Below, piece after piece: positions 1-8,559 of a stretch of DNA of 42,799 nucleotides (position 1 is the stretch's first letter; every line of letters begins with the position of its first letter). The position numbers and the translations under genes were made by a program. The notes below the pieces were generated by a model. The model had not been told where the DNA came from. It did no database searches and saw nothing but the letters and a program-made list of their open reading frames with translations. This stretch comes from Nitrospinaceae bacterium (lineage in GTDB: Bacteria > Nitrospinota > Nitrospinia > Nitrospinales > JACRGP01): assembly GCA_029261555.1 (NCBI GenBank), contig JAJDBB010000101.1:1-42799 (forward strand), given 5' to 3'.

Positions 1-2
1 TG

Positions 3-1112
3 TTCAAGCAGATCCCTTCGCAGGCGGGGTCTCTCGACGACCCGTTGATGAAATTCGAATTTATGAACGTGCCGATCGACAGCTTTTCATTCACCGATCA
101 ACCGATGACGCAAAAACAGTTGACGATCTCTCAAAAGCTTCCCTATCCAGGCAAGTTGAGGTTGAGGACGGACATGGCGAAGCAGGACGTCGTTGTCGCC
201 AGGGAAAACCTGGAGGAGTGGAAGTTGAAAGTGATCCGCGACCTCAAGCTGTCCTTTTACGAGCTTTGCTTTGTGTTGGCCTCCATGGAAATCACGCAGC
301 AGAATAAAAAGGTTTTGGAGCAGTTTGTGTCCATCGCGGAGACCAAATATTCCGTGGGCAAGGGAATCCAGCAGGACGTTTTGAAGGCTCAGGTTGAGTT
401 GTCGAAGATCATCGACGAATTGATCCGGCTCCGGAAACGCAAGGGAGTGGAGGAGGCCCGGCTCAATACGCTGATGAACCGTTCGCCGCAAGCGCCGTTA
501 AGCATCCGTCACGGTATTCGGCAAACTCCGTTTCAATTTACATCGGAGACATTGCAGGCGGAGGCGGAGGATCATCGGCCCATACTCAAGGAGTTGAAGG
601 CGTTGATCGAAAAGGCGAGGGTTTCCAAAAACCTGGCGTTGAAAGAATATTACCCGGATTTCAACGTGGGAGTTAAATACGGCCGCCGTGAGGAATTAAT
701 ACGGCAGTCCAACCCGGATTTCGTTTCGGCCTTTGTCAGCGTCAACATTCCCCTCTGGCATAAAACCAAACAGAGCAAAAAGGTTCGGGAAGAGCGGTTC
801 AGAATAGACAGAACGCAAGCGACTTATAACAAGATAAAAAACGCCGTCTTCTTACGAATAGAAGAAAAGCTCAACGAGCAGAAAAAAGAAAGCGAACTGA
901 TTCGTCTGATCAAAACAGGGATCATCCCTCAGGCTCGGCAATCGCTGGAGTCCGCCATGTCCGGTTACGGCGTGGACAAAGTGGATTTTCTCACCCTGCT
1001 GGACAATCAGGTGACTCTGTTCAACTGGAAAATCAAACAACACCGGGAATTAACAGATCACGAAAAGACCCTGGCAAAGATTGAATACCTGGTCGGGAAA
1101 AAACTTTTTTAA
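3..1112 (+). CDS. TolC/CusC-family outer-membrane efflux protein, 5' end missing
   Basis: Outer-membrane channel of a tripartite efflux pump; it would carry metal ions from the CusA/CusB complex across the outer membrane. The reading frame is open from the first bases of the window, so the true start lies upstream; the TTG/ATG near base 45 is unlikely to be the start because homologous sequence continues before it. About 369 residues are visible. The text shows the long alpha-helical, Q/K/E-rich pattern of the family, with the early segment QLTISQKLPYPGKLRLR typical of metal-RND outer-membrane factors and a second repeat beginning near KNLALKEYYPDFNVGVKYG. It ends 29 bases before the adaptor gene, so the three pump genes probably form one operon. 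Family assignment is firm; substrate is inferred from the neighbours. Confidence 0.88.
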   Translation, partial: FKQIPSQAGSLDDPLMKFEFMNVPIDSFSFTDQPMTQKQLTISQKLPYPGKLRLRTDMAKQDVVVARENLEEWKLKVIRDLKLSFYELCFVLASMEITQQNKKVLEQFVSIAETKYSVGKGIQQDVLKAQVELSKIIDELIRLRKRKGVEEARLNTLMNRSPQAPLSIRHGIRQTPFQFTSETLQAEAEDHRPILKELKALIEKARVSKNLALKEYYPDFNVGVKYGRREELIRQSNPDFVSAFVSVNIPLWHKTKQSKKVREERFRIDRTQATYNKIKNAVFLRIEEKLNEQKKESELIRLIKTGIIPQARQSLESAMSGYGVDKVDFLTLLDNQVTLFNWKIKQHRELTDHEKTLAKIEYLVGKKLF

Positions 1113-1141
1113 GGCGCATCGCCGGAAAAGCGGAAAACGTT

Positions 1142-2725
1142 ATGGATAATTTTGAAGACGAAAAAAAACCTCCCGAAGATTTTGAGGAAGGGACCGACAA
1201 GGGCGGGGAAGAGTCCTGGGAAGGGATCGGCGAAACCCAACACGACCCAGACATTGTTTCCAACGAAAGCGCTCCGGGGACTGAAGAGGGTGAGGAGGAG
1301 TTGCAGGAGGAAGAAATTATTTTCCCTGCTGAAAAAGAAAAGCCCGGCGCGATGAAACGCTCGCCTTCGATTCTTGTTAAGGGAACCCTTGCGGCGGGTC
1401 TTTTGGTCGCGGCCTATTTAATTGGATTCGCCACAAATCCGGAATCCCTGGATAAAAATATCGAGCGCCTGAAAGGTTGGTCGCAAACCCTGAGCGACAA
1501 GGCTCGCCCTGTGGTCCAGGATTTGGAGGAAACCATTTCCAACCTTTCCGGAGAACCCGCAAAGCAAGCCTCCGGCGGGCAGACCCCTAAAAGAAAAATC
1601 AAATACTGGCAGGCTCCGATGAACCCCGCCTTTCAATCCGACAACCCGGGGAAAGGCCCCATGGGGATGGATTTGGTTCCGGTGTATGAAGACGAGGGGG
1701 CGGAAAGCGGAATCCGGATCGACCCCGCCATGGTTCAAAATATCGGGGTCAAGACGGAAAAGATTAAGACTAGAAAATTGACTCGGCAGATTCGCACCAT
1801 AGGGCGCCTGACTTATGACGAGCGGTTGGAAAACCACATCCACACCAAATACGAAGGCTGGATTGAAAAATTGTATGTCGATTTTACCGGGCAGGAAGTC
1901 AAAGAAGGACAACTGCTGGTGGACATTTACAGCCCAGAGCTGGTCTCCACCCAGGAAGAATTATTGACGGCTATGAAATATCAGGAAACTCTCCAGGCCA
2001 GTCCTTTTCCTGAAATCGGCCAAGGCGCCACATCTCTTGTCGAATCCACCATCCGCAGATTGCAGTTGTTCGACGTTCCGCAACACCAGATCGATGAATT
2101 GATGCAGAAAAAGAAGGTCAAAAAAACCATGCACGTTCATTCCCATCACCGCGGGTTTGTCATCAACAAAAAGGCAAATCATGGAATGCACGTTATCCCT
2201 GGAATGGGGCTTTACACCCTCGTCGACCTTTCGAACATCTGGGTCTTTGCGGAAATCTATGAGTACGAGCTTCCCTGGATCAAAATGGGGCAGGAGGTGG
2301 AAATGACCCTATCCTATTTTCCCGGCAAAACGTTTAAGGGAAAGGTTACCTTCATCGATCCTTTTCTGGAATCCAAGACGCGGACTATAAAAGTGAGGAT
2401 GGAATTTGACAATCCGGATTGGGAATTGAAGCCGGAAATGTACGCCAACGTAACTCTCAAATCGGAAATCACCAGGCAATCGGCGGCCATTCCCGAAGAA
2501 GCGGTGATCCATGCCGGCGAGAAGGATTATGGCATTGTGCGAAATTCGTCCGGCGGATTTGAGTCCCGCGTCCTCACTCTTGGGCCGCTTGCGGAGGGCT
2601 ATTTTCAAGTGATCGCGGGCGTGAAGGTAGGCGAGGAAGCGGTGACCTCTTCCGCGTTCCTCATTGATTCGGAGAGCAATTTGAGAGAAGCGATTAGCAA
2701 GTTTCAAAGCGTTCCCGAGAAATAA
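1142..2725 (+). CDS. cusB: CusB-like periplasmic adaptor of a heavy-metal RND pump
   Basis: Membrane-fusion protein (HlyD/CusB family) joining the inner-membrane pump to the outer-membrane channel. Of 527 residues, 1-70 are strongly acidic, about 80-97 form one hydrophobic helix (VKGTLAAGLLVAAYLIGFAT), and about 153-182 match the short heavy-metal-binding domain of CusB proteins in its cysteine-free form (YWQAPMNP ... GPMGMDLVPVYE). Barrel-sandwich and beta-barrel domains follow (YEGWIEKLYVDFTGQEVKEG; GMGLYTLVDLSNIWVFAEIYE). The acidic leader is unusual. ATG at 1352 (M71) would give a more ordinary N-terminus, but neither start has a strong ribosome-binding site, so I keep the longer form. 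The gene sits 26 bases before the pump gene. Confidence 0.9.
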   Translation: MDNFEDEKKPPEDFEEGTDKGGEESWEGIGETQHDPDIVSNESAPGTEEGEEELQEEEIIFPAEKEKPGAMKRSPSILVKGTLAAGLLVAAYLIGFATNPESLDKNIERLKGWSQTLSDKARPVVQDLEETISNLSGEPAKQASGGQTPKRKIKYWQAPMNPAFQSDNPGKGPMGMDLVPVYEDEGAESGIRIDPAMVQNIGVKTEKIKTRKLTRQIRTIGRLTYDERLENHIHTKYEGWIEKLYVDFTGQEVKEGQLLVDIYSPELVSTQEELLTAMKYQETLQASPFPEIGQGATSLVESTIRRLQLFDVPQHQIDELMQKKKVKKTMHVHSHHRGFVINKKANHGMHVIPGMGLYTLVDLSNIWVFAEIYEYELPWIKMGQEVEMTLSYFPGKTFKGKVTFIDPFLESKTRTIKVRMEFDNPDWELKPEMYANVTLKSEITRQSAAIPEEAVIHAGEKDYGIVRNSSGGFESRVLTLGPLAEGYFQVIAGVKVGEEAVTSSAFLIDSESNLREAISKFQSVPEK

Positions 2726-2751
2726 AAACTGAAAAGTCGCGCTGAAATAAA

Positions 2752-5700
2752 ATGATTAAAAAAATCATAGCCCTGTCTCTGAAAAATAGATTTCTCGTGC
2801 TTCTGGGAACTGCGTTTCTGATCGCTTTCGGAATCTATTCCATGCAACGTACGCCGCTGGACGCTATCCCCGACCTCAGCGACGTTCAGGTGATCCTGTT
2901 CACAAAGTTTCCCGGTCAGGCTCCACAAATTGTCGAGGACCAGATCACCTATCCCTTGACCACGGCCATGCTTTCCGTCCCGTTCGCCAAGGTGGTGCGC
3001 GGCTATTCGTTTTTTGGATTTTCGTTTGTCTACATCATTTTCGAAGACGGGACGGATATGTATTGGGCGCGGAGCCGCGTTTTGGAGCAACTCAATTTTG
3101 TCGCCGGCAGGTTGCCGGAAGGAATCAATCCCACCCTAGGTCCGGACGCCACCGGAGTGGGTTGGGTTTATGAATACGCCCTGGTCGATAAGACGGGCAA
3201 GCGCGACCTCTCGGAGTTGCGTTCCATCCAGGACTGGTATTTGCGTTATGAATTGCAAACCGTGCCCGGAGTTTCCGAGGTGGCCGGTATCGGCGGATAC
3301 GTCAAACAATATCAGGTGGAGATCGATCCCAATAAACTCGTCGCCTACAATATTCCCTTGCACAAAATTTCCAGCGCTATCAAAAACAGCAACAACGACG
3401 TCGGGGGCAGTGTGCTGGAAATGTCCGAAACCGAATTCATGGTCCGGGGGCTGGGTTACATTAAAGGCGTCGACGATATCAAGAGTATCCCTTTAGGGGT
3501 GGACGACCAGGGGACCCCGGTTCTGGTCCGCGACGTGGCAAACGTTCACCTTGGGCCGGAGTTGCGCCGGGGACTGGTGGAGCTGGACGGCGAAGGGGAA
3601 GTCGTGGGCGGCGTGGTGATTCAGCGATTTGGCGAAAACACGCTGGAGGTTATCAATCAGGTAAAGAAGAAACTCGAGGAATTAAAAAGCGGTCTGCCCG
3701 ACGGAGTGGAAATTGTCCCCGTTTACGACCGATCTGGGTTGATCGTCCGCGCCGTCGATAACCTTAAAGAGAAACTAAAAGAGGAGTTTTTGGTGGTGTC
3801 GCTGGTTTGCCTGGCGTTTCTATTGCACCTGCGATCGGCCCTGGTGGCTATCCTGATAATTCCCATGGGAATTTTAATGGCCTTGATCGTTATGAATTTC
3901 CAAGGGTTGAACGCCAACATCATGTCGCTAGGAGGAATTGCCATCGCCATCGGCGCGATGATAGACGGCGCTATCGTGATGGTGGAAAACGTGCACAAAC
4001 ATCTGGAGCGCGACAGGGAGCGCAAGAAAAACCATTGGCAAATTATTTACGAGGCCTCTTGCGAGGTGGGCCCCGCCCTTTTTTTCAGCCTGTCGATCAT
4101 CACGGTTTCATTTTTGCCCGTTTTCAGTCTGGAGGCGCAGGAGGGACGGTTGTTCTCCCCGCTCGCCTTCACCAAAACCTACTCCATGGCCGCCGCCGCT
4201 ATTCTTTCCGTGACGCTGGTTCCGGTTTTGATGGGGTATTTAATTCGCGGAAAAATTCTTCCAGAGCGGAAAAATCCGGTCAACTGGATTTTGAATATTC
4301 TGTTCCGGCCCGTGATCTGGCTCGCGCTCAGAATGAAATTGTTAACAGTTCTAGCGGCCCTGTTGATCCTGGCTGTCACGTTGATTCCGTTAGAGCGACT
4401 GGGTTCCGAGTTCATGCCGCCGCTCAACGAAGGCGATCTTTTGTACATGCCCAGCGCCTTGCCGGGAATTTCCATCACCAAAGCCAGGGAACTGCTTCAA
4501 ATGACGGACAAAATCATTAAAACATTTCCGGAAGTCCGACGCGTTTTTGGAAAGATCGGCCGCGCCGAAACCTCAACCGATCCCGCGCCTTTGAGTATGG
4601 TGGAAACGACCATCACGCTCAAACCGGAAAGCGAATGGCGCGAAGGGATGACGACAAAAAAATTGATCGAGGAAATGGACGCCGCCCTTCAAATTCCGGG
4701 CCTCACCAACGTCTGGACTATGCCGATCAAGAATCGCCTCGATATGTTGTCTACGGGGATTAAAACGCCTGTTGGGATCAAAATCGCCGGCGACGATTTA
4801 AACGTTCTCCAGGAATTGGGAGCAAGGGTGGAATCCGTCGTAAAAACCGTTCCTGGAACTCTGAGCGTTTTCGCCGAACGGGTTGTTGGAGGCAACTACT
4901 TTGACTTTGAAATCAATCGGGAGGAAGCGGCGCGCTACGGCCTGACCACTGGAGACGTTCAGGACGTCATCCAGACCGCGATCGGCGGAATGAACATCAC
5001 CACCACCGTGGAGGGCCGGGAGCGCTATCCGGTGAACCTGCGGTACAGTCGGGATTTGCGCGACGATATCAATAAACTGAAACGCGTGTTGATCCCCACG
5101 CCGCGCGGTCAGCATGTGCCTATGGCGCAGGTGGCGGAGATTTCCATCAAAAAGGGACCGCCGGTTATTAAAAGCGAAAATGCCCGTCTCAACGCCTGGA
5201 TTTATATCGACATTAAAGATATCGACGTGGGCACTTATGTCGCCAGCGCGAAAAAAATATTGGCCGAAAATTTCCAGATACCCTCCGGTTATTCCCTGCA
5301 ATGGAGCGGCCAGTACGAATACATGGAACGCGCCAAGGAAAGATTAAAACTTGTGGTTCCCCTTACGCTCGTTCTGATTTTTTTATTATTGTATTTAAAT
5401 TTTAACAATCTGACCGAGAGCCTGATCGTCATGCTGTCCCTGCCGTTCGCCCTGGTGGGCGGCGTCTGGTACCTTTATTATTTGCAATACGAATTGAGCG
5501 TCGCCGTCGGGGTGGGATTCATCGCGCTGGCCGGAGTGGCGTCGGAAATCGGCGTGTTGGTTCTGGTTTATATCGACCACGCTTATCAACGAAAATTGAA
5601 ATCCGGCGGCTTTGCGAGCAAGAAAGAAATCCGCGACGTCGTGATGGAGGGAGTTACGGAAAGAGTGCGGCCTATCATGATGACGGTGACGGCGACCATT

Positions 5701-5868
5701 TGCGCCCTGTTGCCGATCATGTGGGGACACGGAACCGGTTCCGAGGTGATGAAGCGGATCGCCGCGCCCATGGTGGGCGGCATGGTTTCGGCTACGTTGC
5801 TAACCCTAATCGTTCTGCCGGCGATTTATTCTTTGGTATTAGAGTTTAGATGGAGAAAAGGGGATTGA
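2752..5868 (+). CDS. cusA: CusA-like Cu(I)/Ag(I) RND efflux pump
   Basis: Inner-membrane proton-driven heavy-metal exporter of the HME-RND family, 1038 residues, the usual length. Early motif DAIPDLSDVQVI is diagnostic of CusA/CzcA. The copper-relay methionines of E. coli CusA (M573, M623, M672) have counterparts at M566 (LLYMPSALPG), M616 (PLSMVETT) and M665 (LDMLSTGIK), with the same spacings of 50 and 49. The proton-relay aspartate is D405 (GAMIDGAIVMVEN). Monovalent copper/silver is therefore a better guess than the divalent metals of CzcA. Twelve membrane segments are expected; the hydrophobic blocks are visible. No frameshift or missing section is seen. It is the third gene of the efflux operon. 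Confidence 0.95.
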   Translation: MIKKIIALSLKNRFLVLLGTAFLIAFGIYSMQRTPLDAIPDLSDVQVILFTKFPGQAPQIVEDQITYPLTTAMLSVPFAKVVRGYSFFGFSFVYIIFEDGTDMYWARSRVLEQLNFVAGRLPEGINPTLGPDATGVGWVYEYALVDKTGKRDLSELRSIQDWYLRYELQTVPGVSEVAGIGGYVKQYQVEIDPNKLVAYNIPLHKISSAIKNSNNDVGGSVLEMSETEFMVRGLGYIKGVDDIKSIPLGVDDQGTPVLVRDVANVHLGPELRRGLVELDGEGEVVGGVVIQRFGENTLEVINQVKKKLEELKSGLPDGVEIVPVYDRSGLIVRAVDNLKEKLKEEFLVVSLVCLAFLLHLRSALVAILIIPMGILMALIVMNFQGLNANIMSLGGIAIAIGAMIDGAIVMVENVHKHLERDRERKKNHWQIIYEASCEVGPALFFSLSIITVSFLPVFSLEAQEGRLFSPLAFTKTYSMAAAAILSVTLVPVLMGYLIRGKILPERKNPVNWILNILFRPVIWLALRMKLLTVLAALLILAVTLIPLERLGSEFMPPLNEGDLLYMPSALPGISITKARELLQMTDKIIKTFPEVRRVFGKIGRAETSTDPAPLSMVETTITLKPESEWREGMTTKKLIEEMDAALQIPGLTNVWTMPIKNRLDMLSTGIKTPVGIKIAGDDLNVLQELGARVESVVKTVPGTLSVFAERVVGGNYFDFEINREEAARYGLTTGDVQDVIQTAIGGMNITTTVEGRERYPVNLRYSRDLRDDINKLKRVLIPTPRGQHVPMAQVAEISIKKGPPVIKSENARLNAWIYIDIKDIDVGTYVASAKKILAENFQIPSGYSLQWSGQYEYMERAKERLKLVVPLTLVLIFLLLYLNFNNLTESLIVMLSLPFALVGGVWYLYYLQYELSVAVGVGFIALAGVASEIGVLVLVYIDHAYQRKLKSGGFASKKEIRDVVMEGVTERVRPIMMTVTATICALLPIMWGHGTGSEVMKRIAAPMVGGMVSATLLTLIVLPAIYSLVLEFRWRKGD

Positions 5869-5891
5869 CGTTAAAACCTGGATTTTAAATA
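5865..5891 (+). promoter_or_regulatory. Possible sigma70-like promoter overlapping the end of cusA
   Basis: TTGACG at 5865-5870 overlaps the cusA stop codon. TAAATA follows at 5886-5891 with a 15-base spacer; other AT-rich hexamers just downstream would give longer spacers. It would allow the FMN-binding-like gene to be transcribed apart from the pump genes. Hexamer matches are moderate, so this is tentative. Confidence 0.3.
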
Positions 5892-5925
5892 TATCGTTAA
5901 ATTTTTTTGAAAGGAGACGTAAATA

Positions 5926-6501
5926 ATGAAATTGTTGAATGCTGCTTGGTTTTTCCTGGTGGGTAGTTTTCTCGTCGGGCTTCTTCCCGTCCAGGCGCAT
6001 ATGTTGAAAGAGGAAGAAATTCGGTCCAAGACCTATTTGACGCAAAAACAGGCGCTGGATAAAGTTTTTCCCGACGCCGATCAGGTGACGATGGAAAAAA
6101 AATGGTTGGATAAAACCCAGAAAAAATCGATCCAGAATTTGACCGGCCAACCGTTCAATCAAAAAAGAGTCAAGTTGAATGTGGGAATTAAGGGCGGAAA
6201 AAGAATCGGTCTAGCCCATTTTGACAGGGTCGTCAACCCCGGCCCCCATCCGTTGGATATCAGTTATATGGTTGTTTTCGATCTCGACGGTAAGATTAAA
6301 AAGGTCGTGGTTTTGGAGTTCAAAGGCTTGCAGAGGGACGAATTGGTATCGGAAACTTTTCTCAGTCAATTCATAGGGAAAAGCGCGGAGTCGGGTTTCT
6401 CTTCGGCGACGTCCTCTGCGGGGTTCAACGCATCGGTCCAGGCCTTGTGCAAAGGAATACGTAAATCCGCCGTCATCATCAAAACGGTTTATTCAAACTA
6501 G
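5926..6501 (+). CDS. Secreted FMN-binding-domain-like protein
   Basis: 191 residues with a signal peptide (hydrophobic 5-20, likely cut after PVQA). The segment YLTQKQALDKVFPDADQVT and the later strand MVVFDLDGKIKKVVVLEF resemble periplasmic FMN-binding-domain proteins related to the RnfG/NqrC flavin-attachment domain. In that family a threonine in S/T-G-A-T is covalently linked to FMN by ApbE. Here GFSSATSSAG puts the candidate threonine at T162, followed by the usual helix (VQALCKGIRKSAVII). The glycine of the motif is serine, so flavinylation is uncertain. Start choice is strong: AAGGAG lies eight bases before the ATG. It may be an accessory redox protein of the metal-efflux operon; no ApbE gene is visible here. 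Confidence 0.65.
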   Translation: MKLLNAAWFFLVGSFLVGLLPVQAHMLKEEEIRSKTYLTQKQALDKVFPDADQVTMEKKWLDKTQKKSIQNLTGQPFNQKRVKLNVGIKGGKRIGLAHFDRVVNPGPHPLDISYMVVFDLDGKIKKVVVLEFKGLQRDELVSETFLSQFIGKSAESGFSSATSSAGFNASVQALCKGIRKSAVIIKTVYSN

Positions 6502-6533
6502 GATTTTTCAAAGATTGTTTGCGAGGAACCAAG

Positions 6534-6641
6534 ATGAGGCGGTTTTTCTTGATCTGGACTAAATTTTTTGTTGGTTATTTCAAGGCGGCTCAAGGTATTA
6601 TTTTTGAATTGCGCCTACATTTGAAATCAGGTGGATTCTAA
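6534..6641 (+). CDS. Possible 35-residue small protein
   Basis: A short frame, starting MRRFFLIWTKFFVGYF, lies in the gap between the FMN-binding-like gene and the acetyltransferase gene. It has a GAGGAA-like ribosome-binding site about seven bases before the ATG. The product would be basic with a hydrophobic, aromatic first half, like a small membrane-associated or amphipathic peptide. No family is recognised and the frame could be chance; the only support is the start signal and the lack of other content here. Confidence 0.25.
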   Translation: MRRFFLIWTKFFVGYFKAAQGIIFELRLHLKSGGF

Positions 6642-6650
6642 TTTCGATAA

Positions 6651-7352
6651 ATGCAGCCGCCAAAATTTGATGGACCGCTAAAATTGAATTCGACTTCGAA
6701 GTACCAAGTGATTTCCATGACCGAGGAACACGTAGAAGCGGTCGCGAAAATTCATCTACAAGAATTGCCGTCCAGTATTTTATCTCGTTTGGGTTATTGT
6801 TTTCTTAAGGATTTTTATTATAAGGGCTTGTTTCATTTAAAGGATTTCGTCGGGTTTGTGCTAATATATGAAAATCAGGCGGCGGGTTTCATCGGCCTTT
6901 CCCTTAATCCCAACGGCATTTTTAAGGAACTGATCGTCCAGAATCCATTAAAATTGGTTTCGGTTTTAATTCGTTCTATATTTCGAGACATAAAGATTTT
7001 AAAGGCCTGTTTTCAAGCTGGCGCTTTTATTCTAAAGCCAAAAAGCGGAGCCTATCCCAAAGACGTTTCCGAGGTTCTTTCCTTTGCCGTATTAGAACAA
7101 TTTCGATCCTTGGAATTTTATAGGGCTTCAAAATTAAAATTGGCAAACAAACTCTTTCAATTTGCGATCGACCGGCATAAAGAAAGTCGTTTCAAAAAAA
7201 CTTTTTTAATGGTGGAAACCAAAAACGCCGCCGCCCGCATCTTTTATAGAAATATGGGATTTGTCGAAACCGATTCTCAGAATTATTTTGACCTTGATTG
7301 TATTCGATGTGAAAAAACGCTAACCCCTCCCCTCTCTTCATCCAATCCATGA
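6651..7352 (+). CDS. GNAT-family N-acyltransferase
   Basis: 233 residues resembling GCN5-related acyltransferases: an N-terminal strand-helix (YQVISMTEEHVEAVAKIHLQE), a central strand FVGFVLIYENQAAGFIGLSL, and a C-terminal segment with the typical VETKNAAARIFYRNMGFVE. Such proteins move an acyl group from CoA or an acyl carrier protein to an amine, often a sugar amine in glycan loci. It overlaps the next gene by four bases (ATGA), implying translational coupling with the MaoC gene. Acyl donor is not known; the ACP encoded downstream is a candidate. The start has no strong ribosome-binding site; M24 is an alternative. The gene is AT-rich relative to the housekeeping genes in the window. Confidence 0.75.
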   Translation: MQPPKFDGPLKLNSTSKYQVISMTEEHVEAVAKIHLQELPSSILSRLGYCFLKDFYYKGLFHLKDFVGFVLIYENQAAGFIGLSLNPNGIFKELIVQNPLKLVSVLIRSIFRDIKILKACFQAGAFILKPKSGAYPKDVSEVLSFAVLEQFRSLEFYRASKLKLANKLFQFAIDRHKESRFKKTFLMVETKNAAARIFYRNMGFVETDSQNYFDLDCIRCEKTLTPPLSSSNP

Positions 7353-7810
7353 AAACCTGGGAAGATTTCCAAGTGGGCCAAGAGGCCAGCTTTCAAAAGA
7401 AAATCGAGGATAAGGACCTTCGGGCCTTTGTCGAGTTGACCGGCGACAACAATCCGATTCATCTGGACGACGATTTTGCTCAAGAGATTCTCTCGACGGG
7501 CAGTATTTGCCACGGCATGCTGGCATCTTCGTTTATCTCCACCCTCGTGGGCGTCATGCTTCCGGGATACGGCGCGTTGTATCGTTCACAAAAGCTCTCG
7601 TTTCTGTCGCCGGTTTTTGTCGGCGATACCTTGACCATTCGCGGCAAGATTATCGGAACCGATTCGGCAACAAAAATCCTTAAAATCCATACGGAAATCG
7701 TCAATCAAAACGATAAAAAGGTGATTTCCGGGACAGCTGAAGTGATTTTTAATCCCCCGCAAAAAAAAAACTCAAATGGCTGGACAAGGTCGATAAAATG
7801 CTCGACTTAG
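7349..7810 (+). CDS. MaoC-like (R)-specific enoyl hydratase/dehydratase
   Basis: 153 residues with the single-hotdog-fold hydratase motif: D33 and H38 in TGDNNPIHLDDDFA form the catalytic dyad of the (R)-hydratase family, and CHGMLASSF follows at about 54-62. The family hydrates trans-2-enoyl thioesters or dehydrates the (R)-3-hydroxy form on CoA or ACP. Stop codon overlaps the following reductase gene by 13 bases, and the upstream acyltransferase gene overlaps its start, so the three are coupled. With a reductase and an ACP beside it, it most likely works on a carrier-bound acyl chain destined for the glycan; the substrate is inference. Confidence 0.85.
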   Translation: MKTWEDFQVGQEASFQKKIEDKDLRAFVELTGDNNPIHLDDDFAQEILSTGSICHGMLASSFISTLVGVMLPGYGALYRSQKLSFLSPVFVGDTLTIRGKIIGTDSATKILKIHTEIVNQNDKKVISGTAEVIFNPPQKKNSNGWTRSIKCST

Positions 7811-8556
7811 AAGGCAAGGTCGTCGTCGTTACCGGCGCCAGCCGGGGCATAGGGTCCGCCATGGCGCGGTATTTCGCCGCCCATAAGGCCAAGGTGGTTT
7901 TGAATTTTAAGTCCAATTCCAAAGCGGCGGGGTCCATCGAAAAAGAAATTATCGAAAACGGCGGCGAGGCAATTTGCATTCAGGCGGACGTTGCGGACCG
8001 GGCCGCTGTGGAAGCGATGGCTGAAGAAGTTGAAAAACGTTTTGGACCGGTCGACGTTTTGGTCAATAACGCTGGACCGTCTGTTCAGCAGAAGGGGTTT
8101 TTCAATTTGGAGTGGCAGGATTTCCAGCGCCATGTCGACGTCTCTTTAAAAGGAACTTTCAATTGTTGCTTTGTGTTTGGAAAGCAGATGAAGGAACGGG
8201 AGCAGGGCAGTATCGTCAATGTGCTCTCCTCCTGGATATTGGGAACTCCGCCCGGTCAGCAGGCTCCTTATGTTACGATCAAATCCGCGTTGGAGGGTTT
8301 TTCCAAAAGTCTGGCGGTGGAGTTAGGACCGCACAATATCAACGTGAATATGATTTCGCCGGGTCCGACCAAAACGGATTTGAATAAAAATCTTCCGGAC
8401 CGTTTTTTTCAGGAAATCGTTTCCAACACGCCCATGCGCAAGCTCACGGAGTTGGACGATATAGCCGTCGCCGCTCTTTTCCTCGCAAGCCCCTACGCCA
8501 AATACCTCACCGGAATCAACCTCCCCGTTTGCGGCGGAGAAAAAATGCCGCTCTGA
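7798..8556 (+). CDS. SDR-family oxidoreductase, FabG-like 3-oxoacyl reductase
   Basis: 252 residues, classical short-chain dehydrogenase. NAD(P) motif TGASRGIG at 12-19, NNAG at 90-93, catalytic serine in VNVLSSW (S144/S145), and Tyr158/Lys162 in PYVTIKSA. The fold and length fit FabG-type 3-oxoacyl-ACP reductases, but sugar or other carbonyl substrates cannot be excluded. It lies between the MaoC and FkbH-like genes with only three bases to the latter, so its substrate is probably the same carrier-bound acyl unit. This is probably not the housekeeping fabG, since no other fatty-acid synthesis genes are beside it. Confidence 0.85.
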   Translation: MLDLEGKVVVVTGASRGIGSAMARYFAAHKAKVVLNFKSNSKAAGSIEKEIIENGGEAICIQADVADRAAVEAMAEEVEKRFGPVDVLVNNAGPSVQQKGFFNLEWQDFQRHVDVSLKGTFNCCFVFGKQMKEREQGSIVNVLSSWILGTPPGQQAPYVTIKSALEGFSKSLAVELGPHNINVNMISPGPTKTDLNKNLPDRFFQEIVSNTPMRKLTELDDIAVAALFLASPYAKYLTGINLPVCGGEKMPL

Positions 8557-8559
8557 TTT

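Noticed and set aside
45-47. TTG as start of the outer-membrane factor gene
   Set aside because: The frame is open to the window edge and the upstream residues fit the family, so the gene is simply truncated by the window.
3807-4520. 237-residue plus-strand frame within cusA
   Set aside because: It is out of frame with cusA, is arginine- and glycine-rich without motifs, and lies wholly inside a certain gene.
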